Below, one piece after another: positions 9,925 through 19,634 of a DNA stretch of 64,000 bases. The notes beneath the pieces were generated by a model. It did no database searches. It was not told where the DNA came from and worked only from the letters and a program-made list of their open reading frames with translations. Within the stretch, counting starts at the first letter, position 1, and each line of letters starts with the position of its first letter. Both the position numbers and the translations under genes were made by a program. The DNA lies in the NCBI GenBank assembly GCA_902602695.1, contig CACKRO010000001.1:1-64000 (forward strand), read 5' to 3'. The stretch comes from an uncultured Alphaproteobacteria bacterium (GTDB taxonomy: Bacteria > Pseudomonadota > Alphaproteobacteria > HIMB59 > GCA-002718135).

Positions 9925-10480
9925 TTTTATTTTAATTTTGATCATCATTCTATCTTGTCAACCAGTTGAAATATTAAAACCAATTGAAATTGATACTACT
10001 AGATTTGAAAAAATATCAATAAATGTAGAAAAAATTGAGGTTAATAAAAAATACAATTCAGTATTTTCTCAATCTAATATTGAAGATCAAATACAAAAAT
10101 CTCCAATTAATTTAATGGCCGAATGGAATAATCAAAACATTCTTAAACTTGGAAATGAAAACAAGTTAGTAATAAACATTCTAGATGCATCTATTAAAAA
10201 AACTGAAATCATAAATGTCGATGCTAAAAAATATGAGGAAAAAACTTTATTTAAATACGAAGTATTTTATTTAGTGGAATATGAACTTTATGATAGTAGT
10301 AGTTATTTGATAGCTAATACTACAGTAGAAACTTCAAGATCCACAACTTCTCAAAAATATATTTCTTTAAATGAAACTGAAATAATTATTAATGATTTAT
10401 TAGTTTCAGTAATGAGAGATTATATAAATGAAACGAAAAACCAATTATCAATTTATATGAAAGATTATTTGATTTTTTAA
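9908..10480 (+). CDS. Small lipoprotein of unknown function
   Basis: 190 residues that I do not assign to a named family. The N-terminus is a lipoprotein signal: a hydrophobic run to residue 15, then LSC with the lipid-attachment Cys at 17, so the product is probably anchored in the outer membrane facing the periplasm. The rest is soluble and mixed alpha/beta, including an N-terminal ETDT-like IEIDTTRFEKI stretch and a threonine/serine-rich strand near 130-142. It overlaps the argF end by 17 bases, so it is translated with argDF, although an envelope role has no clear tie to arginine synthesis. Its stop shares TTAA with convergent trkH. Confidence 0.7.
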   Translation: MYLKNSFILILIIILSCQPVEILKPIEIDTTRFEKISINVEKIEVNKKYNSVFSQSNIEDQIQKSPINLMAEWNNQNILKLGNENKLVINILDASIKKTEIINVDAKKYEEKTLFKYEVFYLVEYELYDSSSYLIANTTVETSRSTTSQKYISLNETEIIINDLLVSVMRDYINETKNQLSIYMKDYLIF

Positions 10481-11925
10481 CTTCTCCAAAAATTTATAGA
10501 TAACAAAACTAATACGGTAAAAATTTCTAATCTTCCAATAATCATAGTAATTGATAAAATCCATTTAGCTCCATTATCTAATAAAAAATAATTTCCGCTA
10601 GGCCCAATTATTTCACCCAAACCGGGGCCAACATTTGATATTGCAGAAGCTGCTGCTGAAAAGGCAGTTAAAAAATCTAAATTGAATAGGCTTAAACTTA
10701 CTGCTGATAAGATAAATAAAAATATATACATAAAGAAAAAGCCCATTATTGAATTATAAGTATTTTCATTAACGGTTTTTCCATTAAATCGCATAACCAA
10801 GACAGCATGAGGCTGAGTTAACTTTCTAATTTGTGTAATTGCTCCTCTAAATAAAATTTGTAATCTAAATATTTTAATTCCACCAGTAGTAGATCCTGCA
10901 CATCCACCAACAAACATAATAATCATCATTATTACAATGCCAAAACTACCCCAATTGGAAAAGTTATTACTAGTATAACCGGTCCCTGTTAGAATTGATG
11001 TAATATTGAATAAAGCAATTCTAAAAGCAGAAATTGCATCTATAGATTGATTAGTAGTTAACCAAATTGTCGTTAACAAAATAATTGTTAACAAAATTAC
11101 AAAAAATAATTTAATTTGATCATCTTTAAAAATCAATTTTTTTTGATTATGTAAAAATTGTAAATATAAGACAAATGGTAAACTTCCTACCAACATAAAA
11201 ATAATACTTATACTTTCTAGTTTAAACGAATTAAAATATGAAAATGATTCATCATAATTAGAAAACCCACCAGTTGAAATAGTAGTCATTGCATGAATAA
11301 TTGAATCAAAGCCTTTCATTCCATTAACAAAATACAAAAAGGCGCAAATAACTGACAAAAATACATAAAGTAGAAATAATTCAATTACAAACCGATTAAC
11401 TTTAGGAATTGTTTTTTCATAAGGATCATCATGTTCCATATGTAGCAGCTGCATTCCACCAATTTGTAAAGTTGGCAATATAGCCATTGCAAGAACGATT
11501 ATTCCTATTCCTCCAAACCATTGAAGAAGAGATCTCCAAATTAATATACCCTCTGATAAGTTTTCTAAATTATTAATAACAGTTGCGCCCGTTGTAGTAA
11601 TTCCACTTACAGACTCAAAAAAAGCATCTGTATATGAAAGAGAAGATGATGAATACACAAATGGAATTGCACCAAAAAGAGATATTACTAACCAAGATGA
11701 AATTGTTAATAAAAATGCCTGCCTAATTCCAAGCTTAATATTTTTTTTTCTAAAAGAAAAATATAAAATTATACCTATAAAAAATGTGATTAGACTAGAA
11801 TAAAAAAACTGTAACCATTCATAATTACCATAATAAAGATCAAAACACATTGGTATTAGCATTGCCAATGCTTCAATACATATAAGTAAACCGATTATAT
11901 TTAATATCGACCTAAAGTCTCTCAT
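10477..11925 (-). CDS. trkH: TrkH-type potassium uptake protein
   Basis: 482 residues with about ten to twelve membrane helices. The four selectivity-filter half-repeats of the SKT superfamily are visible: SGITTTGAT, TTISTGGFSNYD, SILTGTGYTSNN and SAISNVGPGLGEI. The KIFRLQILFRG segment after GGCAGSTTGGIK is also typical of TrkH. The channel imports potassium, normally gated by cytoplasmic TrkA rings; no trkA lies nearby. It is transcribed after apaG (13-base gap), in the same direction as the OmpA-like lipoprotein. The assignment is secure; pairing with TrkA is inferred. Confidence 0.95.
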   Translation of the reverse strand: MRDFRSILNIIGLLICIEALAMLIPMCFDLYYGNYEWLQFFYSSLITFFIGIILYFSFRKKNIKLGIRQAFLLTISSWLVISLFGAIPFVYSSSSLSYTDAFFESVSGITTTGATVINNLENLSEGILIWRSLLQWFGGIGIIVLAMAILPTLQIGGMQLLHMEHDDPYEKTIPKVNRFVIELFLLYVFLSVICAFLYFVNGMKGFDSIIHAMTTISTGGFSNYDESFSYFNSFKLESISIIFMLVGSLPFVLYLQFLHNQKKLIFKDDQIKLFFVILLTIILLTTIWLTTNQSIDAISAFRIALFNITSILTGTGYTSNNFSNWGSFGIVIMMIIMFVGGCAGSTTGGIKIFRLQILFRGAITQIRKLTQPHAVLVMRFNGKTVNENTYNSIMGFFFMYIFLFILSAVSLSLFNLDFLTAFSAAASAISNVGPGLGEIIGPSGNYFLLDNGAKWILSITMIIGRLEIFTVLVLLSINFWRS

Positions 11926-11938
11926 TCTTTTTTTTTAA

Positions 11939-12331
11939 TTAATTTAATTTGTTATTTTCAAATGGTGTATCTAATGAAAACTGAGGTATTTGAACATCAA
12001 AAGTGTTACCGTTATCATTTTGCATCTCGTAAGTTCCTTCCATAAAACCAGATGAAGTAGTTAAGGGTGTTCCACTTGTATATTCAAATTTTTCACCTGG
12101 ATTTAGTACAGGCTGTTCACCTACAACACCTTTTCCACGCACTTCTTGTAATGTGCCATTAGCATCAATAATTTTCCAGTGTCTGTTTACAAGTTGTACT
12201 TTTTCGTTACCTTGATTATCAATTGTTACCTTATATGCCCATACATAATGCTGATCTTCTGGCTCAGATTGATCTTCAAGATAATACGGTTTTACAGTAA
12301 TGTTTATTTTTTTTGTTGTTTTAGAATACAT
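11939..12331 (-). CDS. apaG: ApaG domain protein
   Basis: 130 residues, the expected length. The ApaG beta-sandwich signature is plain: YVWAYKVTIDN, VQLVNRHWKI, then GKGVVGEQPVLNPGE and FEYTSGTPL, ending with GFMEGTYEM. ApaG binds divalent metal ions and in some bacteria affects cobalt/magnesium efflux; its biochemical role remains poorly defined, and related domains occur in F-box proteins. Here it lies between an OmpA-like lipoprotein gene (41 bases upstream) and trkH (13 bases downstream), all on the minus strand, so the three may be one transcript. Confidence 0.93.
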   Translation of the reverse strand: MYSKTTKKINITVKPYYLEDQSEPEDQHYVWAYKVTIDNQGNEKVQLVNRHWKIIDANGTLQEVRGKGVVGEQPVLNPGEKFEYTSGTPLTTSSGFMEGTYEMQNDNGNTFDVQIPQFSLDTPFENNKLN

Positions 12332-12371
12332 TGAAGAAAGCTCAATATACCAAAATAATTGTAAACAAAAG

Positions 12372-13280
12372 TTAATTTGTTTTTTTTATTTCTACTCTTC
12401 TATTTGCTGGTTGTTTGGTATCATCTGGAGTATTTACAGCTAAAGATTCTTCCCCTCTGCCTAAAATTTTAATACTACTTTGATTAATTCCATAATTAAT
12501 TAAAATTTCTTTTACAACCTCAGCTCTTTTTACTGATAATGATAAATTATATTTATTTGTTCCTTTAGTATCAGTATGTCCAACGACAAGATACTCATTA
12601 ATAATACTTCCATAATTATTTAAAAATTTTATTATTTTCTCTTTACTTACTTCAGATAAATTAAATTGATCAAAATCAAAATATATTATTTGCATTAATT
12701 CTTCATTTTCATTTTTAGTTACAATTGTTACTTCGTCTTTCGTTTGATTCTCTAAATTTTTATCTTTATTATTTGCAGTTTCCTGCACATTATCCTGAGT
12801 AGATATTTTATTATAAATATTATGCATGGCGTTTAAGAAATCATTCTTACAACTACTAATATCCCATGTTTGCCAATTTTCCTCTTGTTGCTCTGACCAG
12901 CAATCTAATGATGAAATAGCTCTTGCTAAATTAAAAGGATCAATCTTTTTTGCATCTTTATAAATTGTCATAAGGTTGTCATATGCAATTCTTATTTCAC
13001 TAATATTCTCTTCTGGCAGTTTCCAATATGAAATTTCTTCTGGATATATTTTATCAGTTTCTAAACTCTTGAGAGCTTTTTCAGAATATAATTTTGCTGA
13101 ACTCCAATCATGCATCTCTTCAGCTTCGAATGTAGCTCTTTTTTTGTATTCGTATAATAATTGCTCTTGAAAGTTTCTTGGCTTATTAGTTTCCATAGTA
13201 GATAATTCTTTATAGCTAGCAGAGCAACCGGTTAAAAAAATTAGAATGGAGATAATAGGTATTAAAAATTTAAATTTCAT
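12372..13280 (-). CDS. OmpA-domain lipoprotein
   Basis: 302 residues. A signal peptide ends in LTGC with the lipid Cys at 19. The middle part (about 40-165) is rich in aromatic and charged residues, with WxxW-type motifs, and has no named domain that I recognise. The C-terminal 100 residues are an OmpA peptidoglycan-binding domain: YFDFDQFNLS, GHTDTKGTNKYN, and NRRVEI at the end. It probably tethers the outer membrane to the cell wall. It is not Pal, which is encoded at 50199. It is divergent from the DmdA-like gene across 148 bases. Confidence 0.85.
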   Translation of the reverse strand: MKFKFLIPIISILIFLTGCSASYKELSTMETNKPRNFQEQLLYEYKKRATFEAEEMHDWSSAKLYSEKALKSLETDKIYPEEISYWKLPEENISEIRIAYDNLMTIYKDAKKIDPFNLARAISSLDCWSEQQEENWQTWDISSCKNDFLNAMHNIYNKISTQDNVQETANNKDKNLENQTKDEVTIVTKNENEELMQIIYFDFDQFNLSEVSKEKIIKFLNNYGSIINEYLVVGHTDTKGTNKYNLSLSVKRAEVVKEILINYGINQSSIKILGRGEESLAVNTPDDTKQPANRRVEIKKTN

Positions 13281-13304
13281 AAAGTTCTATTATCAAAATT
13301 TACT

Positions 13305-13341
13305 GTCAAAACTGAGACTAAATTTTGACCGAATTAAGGTC
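13305..13341. promoter_or_regulatory. Nested inverted repeats, possible operator or leader hairpin
   Basis: In the 148-base divergent gap there is a GTCAAAA/TTTTGAC pair (13305-13311 and 13323-13329, spacer 11) that abuts a GACC/GGTC pair (13327-13330 and 13338-13341, spacer 7). A T-run follows at about 13347-13353. It could be an operator for a dimeric regulator of the methyltransferase gene, or a weak leader hairpin. No known riboswitch core was recognised. Confidence 0.35.
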
Positions 13342-13428
13342 CACCATTTTTTTCATATCATACACATTTTATTATTGCAGAGTATTTAAAGATTAAATAC
13401 AGAAATAGCATAATTATTTAAGGAGTTT

Positions 13429-14763
13429 ATGATGATTAAACATTCTACGTCGGTGGATCAATCGGACAGAAAGGTTCCCTACAATTTAAGACAAAGTGGT
13501 CCTACACCAGTCCAAATGCTTATTTCAACCAGAGTGAGAAAATCACCTTATTGGCATTTGTCAATGGAGGCGGGATGTTGGAGAGCAACAGTTTATAACA
13601 GAATTTACCATCCAAGAGGTTACGTAAAACCAGAAGATGGTGGAGCAATGGTTGAGTATGAGGCAATTAAAAATCATGTTACCATGTGGAATGTTGCAGT
13701 TGAAAGACAAATTCAAGTTAAAGGACCTGATGCAGAGGCTTTTGTTGATTACGTTATAACAAGAGATGCAACAAAAATATCTCCAATGAGAGGAAGATAT
13801 GTAATTCTTTGTAATCAATATGGGGGTGTTTTAAATGATCCTATTCTTCTAAGAATTTCTGAAGATGAGTTTTGGTTTTCTTTATCTGATTCAGATATTG
13901 GTTTGTATTTACAAGGTGTAAATCATGATAATAGATTTAATGTCCATATTGATGAAATTGATGTAAGCCCTGTTCAAATTCAAGGTCCAAAAGCTCACGC
14001 CTTGATGAATGATTTAGTAGGTGATCAAGTGAAAGTTGATGAAATGCCATTCTACGGACTTGCTGCCGTTAAAGTTGGTGGAAGAGATTGTATAATTTCA
14101 CAAACAGGTTTTTCTGGAGAAGCAGGATTTGAAATATATTTATATGATTCAACGAAATATGCTGATGATATGTGGAATGCAGTTTTAGAGGCTGGAAAAA
14201 AACATAATCTTATGGTTATAGCTCCGGCTCATCACCGTAGAATACAAGCGGGCATTCTATCTTGGGGTCAAGATATGGATAATCAACACAATCCTTTTCA
14301 ATGTAATCTAGGTTATCAAGTATCTTTATCTGGTAAAGGTGAGTGGAATAAAACTTCAGACTATGTTGGAAAGTCTGTTCTTGAAAAGATGAAAGCTGAA
14401 TTAAAAGACGGAAAAAAACCATATAAGCTTCAATTAGTTGGATTAAGTTTAGGTGGAAAACCTATTGAAGAATATGCTCCTGATTTTTGGCTTGTTTCAG
14501 AAGATGGCAATGAGCCATGTGGATTTATCACATCTCCTTGGTATCATCCTGAGCAAGGAAGAAACATTGCTATGGGTTATGTTCCTTTTGATGGGACTTT
14601 AAATAAAAATGGTTTTCCTATGGGAAATTATGGTCGTAAATTTAAAGTTCATCTACCTGATCAATATTCTGACTCACCTGGTGTACCAGTAGATGCAGAA
14701 GTTGTTCCAATTCCATTTACTGAATCACATAACGCAAACACAAGAGAAGTAGTAGATAAATAA
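13429..14763 (+). CDS. DmdA/GcvT-like tetrahydrofolate-dependent methyltransferase
   Basis: 444 residues, GcvT fold. The layout resembles DMSP demethylase DmdA as I recall it: STRVRKSPY near the start, then VTMWNVAVERQIQVKGPDA (about 84-102), LNDPILLRISEDEFWFSLSDSDI, and DVSPVQIQGPKA. The family moves a methyl or aminomethyl group onto tetrahydrofolate. True glycine-cleavage T protein is unlikely because no gcvH or gcvP is present. DMSP demethylase is possible, as is a demethylase for another methylated compound linked to the nearby dimethylglycine dehydrogenase. AGGAG at 13421-13425 sits better before the second ATG (13432) than the first. Base composition is less AT-rich than its neighbours. 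Confidence 0.72.
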   Translation: MMIKHSTSVDQSDRKVPYNLRQSGPTPVQMLISTRVRKSPYWHLSMEAGCWRATVYNRIYHPRGYVKPEDGGAMVEYEAIKNHVTMWNVAVERQIQVKGPDAEAFVDYVITRDATKISPMRGRYVILCNQYGGVLNDPILLRISEDEFWFSLSDSDIGLYLQGVNHDNRFNVHIDEIDVSPVQIQGPKAHALMNDLVGDQVKVDEMPFYGLAAVKVGGRDCIISQTGFSGEAGFEIYLYDSTKYADDMWNAVLEAGKKHNLMVIAPAHHRRIQAGILSWGQDMDNQHNPFQCNLGYQVSLSGKGEWNKTSDYVGKSVLEKMKAELKDGKKPYKLQLVGLSLGGKPIEEYAPDFWLVSEDGNEPCGFITSPWYHPEQGRNIAMGYVPFDGTLNKNGFPMGNYGRKFKVHLPDQYSDSPGVPVDAEVVPIPFTESHNANTREVVDK

Positions 14764-14770
14764 TTTCAAT

Positions 14771-14806
14771 AAGAAGCTCTATTTAATAATGGAGCTTCTT
14801 TATTTT
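14771..14806. terminator. Bidirectional terminator between convergent genes
   Basis: A perfect 9-base-pair stem, AAGAAGCTC (14771-14779) with GAGCTTCTT (14792-14800), and a 12-base AT loop, followed by TATTTT. It sits between the stop of the DmdA-like gene and the stop of the convergent DsbA-like gene, so it can serve both. One arm overlaps the last base of the DsbA-like gene's region. Confidence 0.8.
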
Positions 14807-15420
14807 AATAAAGCCTTCATTCTATCTATAGAGATATAACCAACAACTAGTTCTTCATTAACAAAAAAAGTAGGTGTCCCTCTAGCCCCAGAACCATTAG
14901 CTAAAAAAGAACTAAGATTAACAATATTTCTAACTTCATCTTTTGACATATCTACATTCATTTTTGCGTTATTAATTTCAAGTTCTTCAATTATTTGTTT
15001 TAATTTGGCATTATTCAAATTTCCTTCGACTCCAAATAATGCATTGTGTAGCTCAATGCCCTTATTTTGCATATTGGCCGCAACAACCATTTTAGCAAGT
15101 AATTTAGAAGATTCACTTAAAACTGGATGCTGTAAAAATATAATTCTAGTATCGTTTCTTTCACTTGCTATTTGAAGTAATTCAACGTGTACTTTTTTGC
15201 AGTATCCGCAAAAATAGTCCATAAATTCAATTATAGTATTTTTAGCATCATCATTACCTATTTGAAGAATACCTTGTTCAGGAATAACATCGATTATTTT
15301 TAAATGAAAAGGTTTTGACTCATCAAAAAAGAGCTCTTTTACTGTTACCTCTGCTTTGAGTGGAAGACAACTTAACGCAGTTATAATTATCAATAAATAT
15401 AATTGTTTGAAGTATCTCAT
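14800..15420 (-). CDS. DsbA-family periplasmic thiol oxidoreductase
   Basis: 206 residues. A signal peptide (about 1-23) is followed by a DsbA-type thioredoxin domain. The redox motif is CGYC at 71-74 in FMDYFCGYCKK, and the cis-proline loop is RGTPTFFV. This pattern fits the Com1/BDHA-like DsbA group common in alphaproteobacteria. It would introduce or exchange disulfides in periplasmic proteins. It is divergent from the dimethylglycine dehydrogenase gene across 54 bases and convergent with the DmdA-like gene; no functional tie to those C1 genes is evident. Confidence 0.87.
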   Translation of the reverse strand: MRYFKQLYLLIIITALSCLPLKAEVTVKELFFDESKPFHLKIIDVIPEQGILQIGNDDAKNTIIEFMDYFCGYCKKVHVELLQIASERNDTRIIFLQHPVLSESSKLLAKMVVAANMQNKGIELHNALFGVEGNLNNAKLKQIIEELEINNAKMNVDMSKDEVRNIVNLSSFLANGSGARGTPTFFVNEELVVGYISIDRMKALLK

Positions 15421-15474
15421 GATTGACCCACTCTATTTATTATGATTAATGAAGTACAGTAATAAATAGTAATA

Positions 15475-17910
15475 ATGAAATCAAAGTCAAAGGTTGTTGT
15501 AATAGGTGGAGGTGCTGTAGGTGTAAGTACGCTCTATCATTTAGCTAAAAAAGGTTGGTCGGATGTTGTTCTAGTTGAAAGAAAAGAGTTAACTTCTGGT
15601 TCAACTTGGCATGCTGCAGGATTACTTCCATTATTCAATATGAGCTATTCTGTAGGACAATTACACAAATATGCAGTTAAACTATACAAAACTCTTGAAG
15701 AAGAGACAGGGCAAAAAGTTGGTTTTAGTGTTGTTTCTAATATTCGTCTTGCAACCACGCAAGATCGAATGGATGAATATTATCAATATTCAGGTGTAGC
15801 TAAAACTATAGGAGTTGATGTTAAATTCTTGACACCAGAACAAGTAAAAGAAATTTGGCCGCTTTGTAATACTGATGGATTAGTAGGAGCAATTCAACAT
15901 CCAGAGGACGGATATATTCAGCCAGCAGATTTAACTCAAGCACTTGCCAAAGGCGCTAGAGATAAAGGGGCAGAAATTTACAGAAATACATCTGTTATAG
16001 GTATTACAAAAAATAAAAATGATCTGTGGGAAGTAGAAACTGATAAAGGATCAATTGAATGTGAACATGTAGTTTCCTGCAGTGGAAATTTTGCAAGACA
16101 AACAGGAAAAATGGTTGGACTTGATGTTCCTGTAATACCAGTAGAACACCAATATATTGTTACTGATGATCACCCGGAAATTTTAAAAAGAAAAGAGCAA
16201 GGTCTTCCTGAAATGGGAGTTTTAAGAGATTCTGATAGTTCATGGTATATGCGTGAAGAAAGAGGAGGATTGATTCTTGGACCTTATGAAAGAGGTGCAC
16301 CTGTTTGCTACGTTGATGGACCAGATAAAGAATCAGAATTTGAATTATTTCAAGAAGATTTAGAACGTATTGAACCTCATATTGAATCTGCTATACACCG
16401 TGTTCCTATCTTTGGAGAGGTTGGTGTAAAGAAAGTTTATAACGGAGCTATTTGTTATACCCCTGATGGAAGTCCAATTGTTGGTCCAGCTTGGGGACTT
16501 AAAAATTTCTGGTTAAACGAAGGCCATAGCTTTGGCATCACAGCTGCAGGCGGTGCAGGATGGCAAATTGCAGAGTGGATAGTAGATGGTGAACCTACAA
16601 TTGATATGTTAGGTGTTGATCCAAGAAGATTTGGTGATTATGCAACTGAAGCGTATTTAATAAAAAAGAATGAAGAAGCATACGCAAATGTGTTTACAGT
16701 ACACTATCCTGATGAAGAGAGAGAAGAAGGACGCCCTTTAAGACAAGCTCCCTGCTATGATAGATTAAAAAATCTTGGTGCAGTTTTCGGTCATAAATTT
16801 GGTTGGGAGCGCGCCAATTGGTTTGCCCCTTCAAAGGAATTACAAAAAGATGATTGGTCTTTTAGAAGATCAAAATGGTTTAATCATGTTGGCAACGAAT
16901 GCATCAATGTTCAAGACAATGCCGGTCTTCTAGATATGACTGCTTTTGCTAAATGTAGAATTTCAGGACCTGGTGCTGAAGAATTTCTAGATTATTTGGT
17001 TGCAAATAAAATTCCTAAAAAAATTGGAAGAGTTAATCTTTGTCATGCACTAAACACAGCTGGGGGAGTGCATTCAGAATTCACTATTGCAAAAGAAAAA
17101 GAAAATTCTTTTTATTTAGTTTCAGCAGGTGCATTTCAGCGATTAGATCATGACTGGATACATAAATGGATTCCTGAAGATGGATCAGTCACATACGAAA
17201 ACCTAACAAATAGTATGGGTGTGCTTGTTTTAGCAGGACCAAAATCAAGAGATATTCTTTCTAAAATTACAAAGACTAATTTATCTAATGAAAATTTTCC
17301 ATGGTTATCATCAAAAAAAATCAATGTTGGTTTAGCTCCTAGTATTGCAATACGTATGAATTTTGTTGGAGAACTTGGATGGGAATTACATCATCCAATT
17401 GAATATCAGAACCATATTTTTGATCAATTAATGGAAGCAGGAAAAGATCATGGACTGAAACCATTTGGAATTAGAGCGATGGAAAGCTTACGTGTTGAAA
17501 AAACATATAAATTGGTTGGTACCGAAATGTCTATAGAATATGCAGCTTTTGAGTCTGGGTTAGATAGATTTGTACATTTAAACAAAGGTAATTTTATTGG
17601 AAGAGACTCTCTTGTTAAATGGCAGCAAAATGGTTTTAAAAACAAGATGGTAACTTTAGAAGTTCATGATGTTGAAGATGCGGATGCTTTGGGCAATAAT
17701 CCTATTTATAATAATGGAAAGGTTATAGGCCGTGCGACAGGAGGTAACTATGGTTTTAGGGTGAAAAAATCATTAGCTATTGGTATGGTAGATCCTAAAT
17801 TTGCTGACATTGGTCAAAAATTAGAAATGGATATATTAGATAAAAAATACAATGTAACTGTTATAGAGGATAGTCCTTATGATCCTAAAAATGATAAATT
17901 AAAACAATAA
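15475..17910 (+). CDS. Dimethylglycine/sarcosine dehydrogenase (FAD + GcvT domains)
   Basis: 811 residues, typical for the DMGDH family. The N-terminal DAO domain (1 to about 380) has [14 protein letters not shown] (11-24) and [10 protein letters not shown] (41-50); His46 is the position that carries covalently bound FAD in mammalian DMGDH. The C-terminal half (about 430-800) is GcvT-like and would take up the released methylene group on tetrahydrofolate. The substrate is dimethylglycine or sarcosine, giving sarcosine or glycine plus 5,10-methylene-THF. The ETF genes follow after one base, fitting a dehydrogenase that passes electrons to ETF and not to oxygen. The exact substrate is not resolvable from sequence. 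Confidence 0.88.
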   Translation: MKSKSKVVVIGGGAVGVSTLYHLAKKGWSDVVLVERKELTSGSTWHAAGLLPLFNMSYSVGQLHKYAVKLYKTLEEETGQKVGFSVVSNIRLATTQDRMDEYYQYSGVAKTIGVDVKFLTPEQVKEIWPLCNTDGLVGAIQHPEDGYIQPADLTQALAKGARDKGAEIYRNTSVIGITKNKNDLWEVETDKGSIECEHVVSCSGNFARQTGKMVGLDVPVIPVEHQYIVTDDHPEILKRKEQGLPEMGVLRDSDSSWYMREERGGLILGPYERGAPVCYVDGPDKESEFELFQEDLERIEPHIESAIHRVPIFGEVGVKKVYNGAICYTPDGSPIVGPAWGLKNFWLNEGHSFGITAAGGAGWQIAEWIVDGEPTIDMLGVDPRRFGDYATEAYLIKKNEEAYANVFTVHYPDEEREEGRPLRQAPCYDRLKNLGAVFGHKFGWERANWFAPSKELQKDDWSFRRSKWFNHVGNECINVQDNAGLLDMTAFAKCRISGPGAEEFLDYLVANKIPKKIGRVNLCHALNTAGGVHSEFTIAKEKENSFYLVSAGAFQRLDHDWIHKWIPEDGSVTYENLTNSMGVLVLAGPKSRDILSKITKTNLSNENFPWLSSKKINVGLAPSIAIRMNFVGELGWELHHPIEYQNHIFDQLMEAGKDHGLKPFGIRAMESLRVEKTYKLVGTEMSIEYAAFESGLDRFVHLNKGNFIGRDSLVKWQQNGFKNKMVTLEVHDVEDADALGNNPIYNNGKVIGRATGGNYGFRVKKSLAIGMVDPKFADIGQKLEMDILDKKYNVTVIEDSPYDPKNDKLKQ

Positions 17911-17911
17911 T

Positions 17912-18661
17912 ATGAAGTTGCTTGTCACAGTAAAAAGAGTCATAGATTATAATGTTCAAATCAGGGTTAAAGCTGACGGTTCTGGAGTTGAAAAAGATAA
18001 TGTAAAAATGTCCATGAATCCTCCTGATGAAAATGCGGTAGAAGAAGCTCTACGAATTAAAGAAGCTGGTAAAGCAGATGAGATTATAATTCTTTCTATA
18101 GGTAATGATAAGGCTCAAGAAACTATCCGAACTGCATTAGCAATGGGTGCTGATAGAGGTATACATATTAAAACAGATAATGATTTAGAACCTCTAGCTA
18201 TTTCTAAAATAATTTCTAAAGTTGTTGAAGAAGAAAAACCATCAATTATTTTAATGGGAAAACAAGCAATAGATGATGACTCTAATCAAACTGGTCAAAT
18301 GACTTCTGCTTTACTTAACTGGCCTCAGGCTACATTTGCATCAAAAATTGAAATTGATGGGCAAAATGCGATCGTTACTAGAGAAATAGATGAAGGTTTA
18401 GAGAGAATAAAAGTTTCTATACCATTTGTAGCATCATGTGACCTTCGACTTAATGAGCCTAGGTACGCTTCATTGCCAAATATAATGAAAGCAAAGAAGA
18501 AGCCAATTGATACAAAAGAAGCTTCAGAGCTAGGAATTAATATTGAGTCAAGAATTGAACAATTAAAAGTAGAAGAACCTCCTGTTAGACAAAAAGGAAT
18601 TATGGTAAATGATGTTTCTGAATTGGTTCAAAAACTAAAACATGAGGCAAAAGTAATATGA
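17912..18661 (+). CDS. etfB: Electron transfer flavoprotein beta subunit
   Basis: 249 residues, the standard length. It opens with [20 protein letters not shown] and has the ETF-beta signature around [11 protein letters not shown], followed by [12 protein letters not shown]. The AMP-binding region [15 protein letters not shown] is intact. With EtfA it forms the soluble one-FAD carrier that accepts electrons from flavin dehydrogenases. It follows the dimethylglycine dehydrogenase gene after a single base, so this ETF probably serves that enzyme, though acyl-CoA dehydrogenases encoded elsewhere may also use it. Its stop overlaps the etfA start by four bases. Confidence 0.97.
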   Translation: MKLLVTVKRVIDYNVQIRVKADGSGVEKDNVKMSMNPPDENAVEEALRIKEAGKADEIIILSIGNDKAQETIRTALAMGADRGIHIKTDNDLEPLAISKIISKVVEEEKPSIILMGKQAIDDDSNQTGQMTSALLNWPQATFASKIEIDGQNAIVTREIDEGLERIKVSIPFVASCDLRLNEPRYASLPNIMKAKKKPIDTKEASELGINIESRIEQLKVEEPPVRQKGIMVNDVSELVQKLKHEAKVI

Positions 18662-19611
18662 CAATATTAGTATTAGCAGAACACAATAACACAGATATAA
18701 AATCATCAACTTTAAATACAATATCTGCAGCTTCTGAAATTGATCAAGATATTCACGTACTAGTAACAGGTTATGAATGCGAAGACCTAGCTAAAAATAT
18801 TTCTAAACTTGAAAAAGTTTCAAAAGTTTATTTAGTTGATAATGAAAAACTTAAAAATCCAATAGCTGAAAATATTGAACCTTTAGTCGTTTCTTTAGCC
18901 AGTAATTATTCTCACATTATGGGGCCTGCAACAACATTTGGAAAAAATATTTTTCCTAGAATTGCTGTTAAATTAGACATTGCTCAAGTAAGTGATGTTA
19001 TTAAAATATTAGGTCCAGATACATTTATGAGACCAATTTATGCAGGAAATGCAATCGCTACAGTTAAATCTAATGATAAAATTAAAGTAGTAACAATACG
19101 ACCAACATCATTTGATCCTGTAGAAACAAGTGGTGGAAAAGAAGAAATTGAAAATATTTCTTTTGATAATGAAACTGGCAGTGTTGAATTTATAGATAGA
19201 GAAGAATCTCAATCTGAAAGACCTGAGTTAAGTTCTGCTCGTGTGGTAATATCTGGTGGTAGAGGTTTACAAAGTGCTGAAAATTTTAAACTTTTAAATG
19301 AAATAGCTGATAAGCTTAATGCTGCAGTTGGTGCTTCTCGGGCTGCTGTAGATGCTGGTTACGTTTCAAATGATTATCAAGTTGGGCAAACTGGTAAAGT
19401 AGTAGTTCCTGACTTATATATTGCTGTAGGTATTTCAGGTGCAATACAGCACTTAGCTGGTATGAAAGAAAGTAAGGTTATTGTTGCAATTAATAAAGAT
19501 GAAGAAGCACCAATATTTAACGTTGCTGATTATGGATTAAATGCTGACTTATTTGAAGCATTGCCTCAATTATCTTCTGAACTAGATAAATTAAATACTA
19601 TTCAACAATAA
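18658..19611 (+). CDS. etfA: Electron transfer flavoprotein alpha subunit
   Basis: 317 residues. The C-terminal FAD-binding domain is typical: [11 protein letters not shown], then [32 protein letters not shown], and [13 protein letters not shown]. The N-terminal domain is more divergent, as usual. EtfA binds the redox-active FAD of the EtfAB dimer and hands electrons to ETF-ubiquinone oxidoreductase. It overlaps etfB by four bases, and that oxidoreductase gene begins 23 bases downstream, so the whole electron route is encoded in one run of genes. Confidence 0.97.
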   Translation: MTILVLAEHNNTDIKSSTLNTISAASEIDQDIHVLVTGYECEDLAKNISKLEKVSKVYLVDNEKLKNPIAENIEPLVVSLASNYSHIMGPATTFGKNIFPRIAVKLDIAQVSDVIKILGPDTFMRPIYAGNAIATVKSNDKIKVVTIRPTSFDPVETSGGKEEIENISFDNETGSVEFIDREESQSERPELSSARVVISGGRGLQSAENFKLLNEIADKLNAAVGASRAAVDAGYVSNDYQVGQTGKVVVPDLYIAVGISGAIQHLAGMKESKVIVAINKDEEAPIFNVADYGLNADLFEALPQLSSELDKLNTIQQ

Positions 19612-19634
19612 ATTAATTTAATACAATAAACAAA

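Noticed and set aside
13281..13428. A glycine or SAM riboswitch before the DmdA-like gene
   Set aside because: No conserved riboswitch core was recognisable by eye; only simple inverted repeats are present.
13429..14763. A true glycine-cleavage T protein
   Set aside because: No gcvH or gcvP is nearby, and the N-terminal layout follows DmdA-type proteins.
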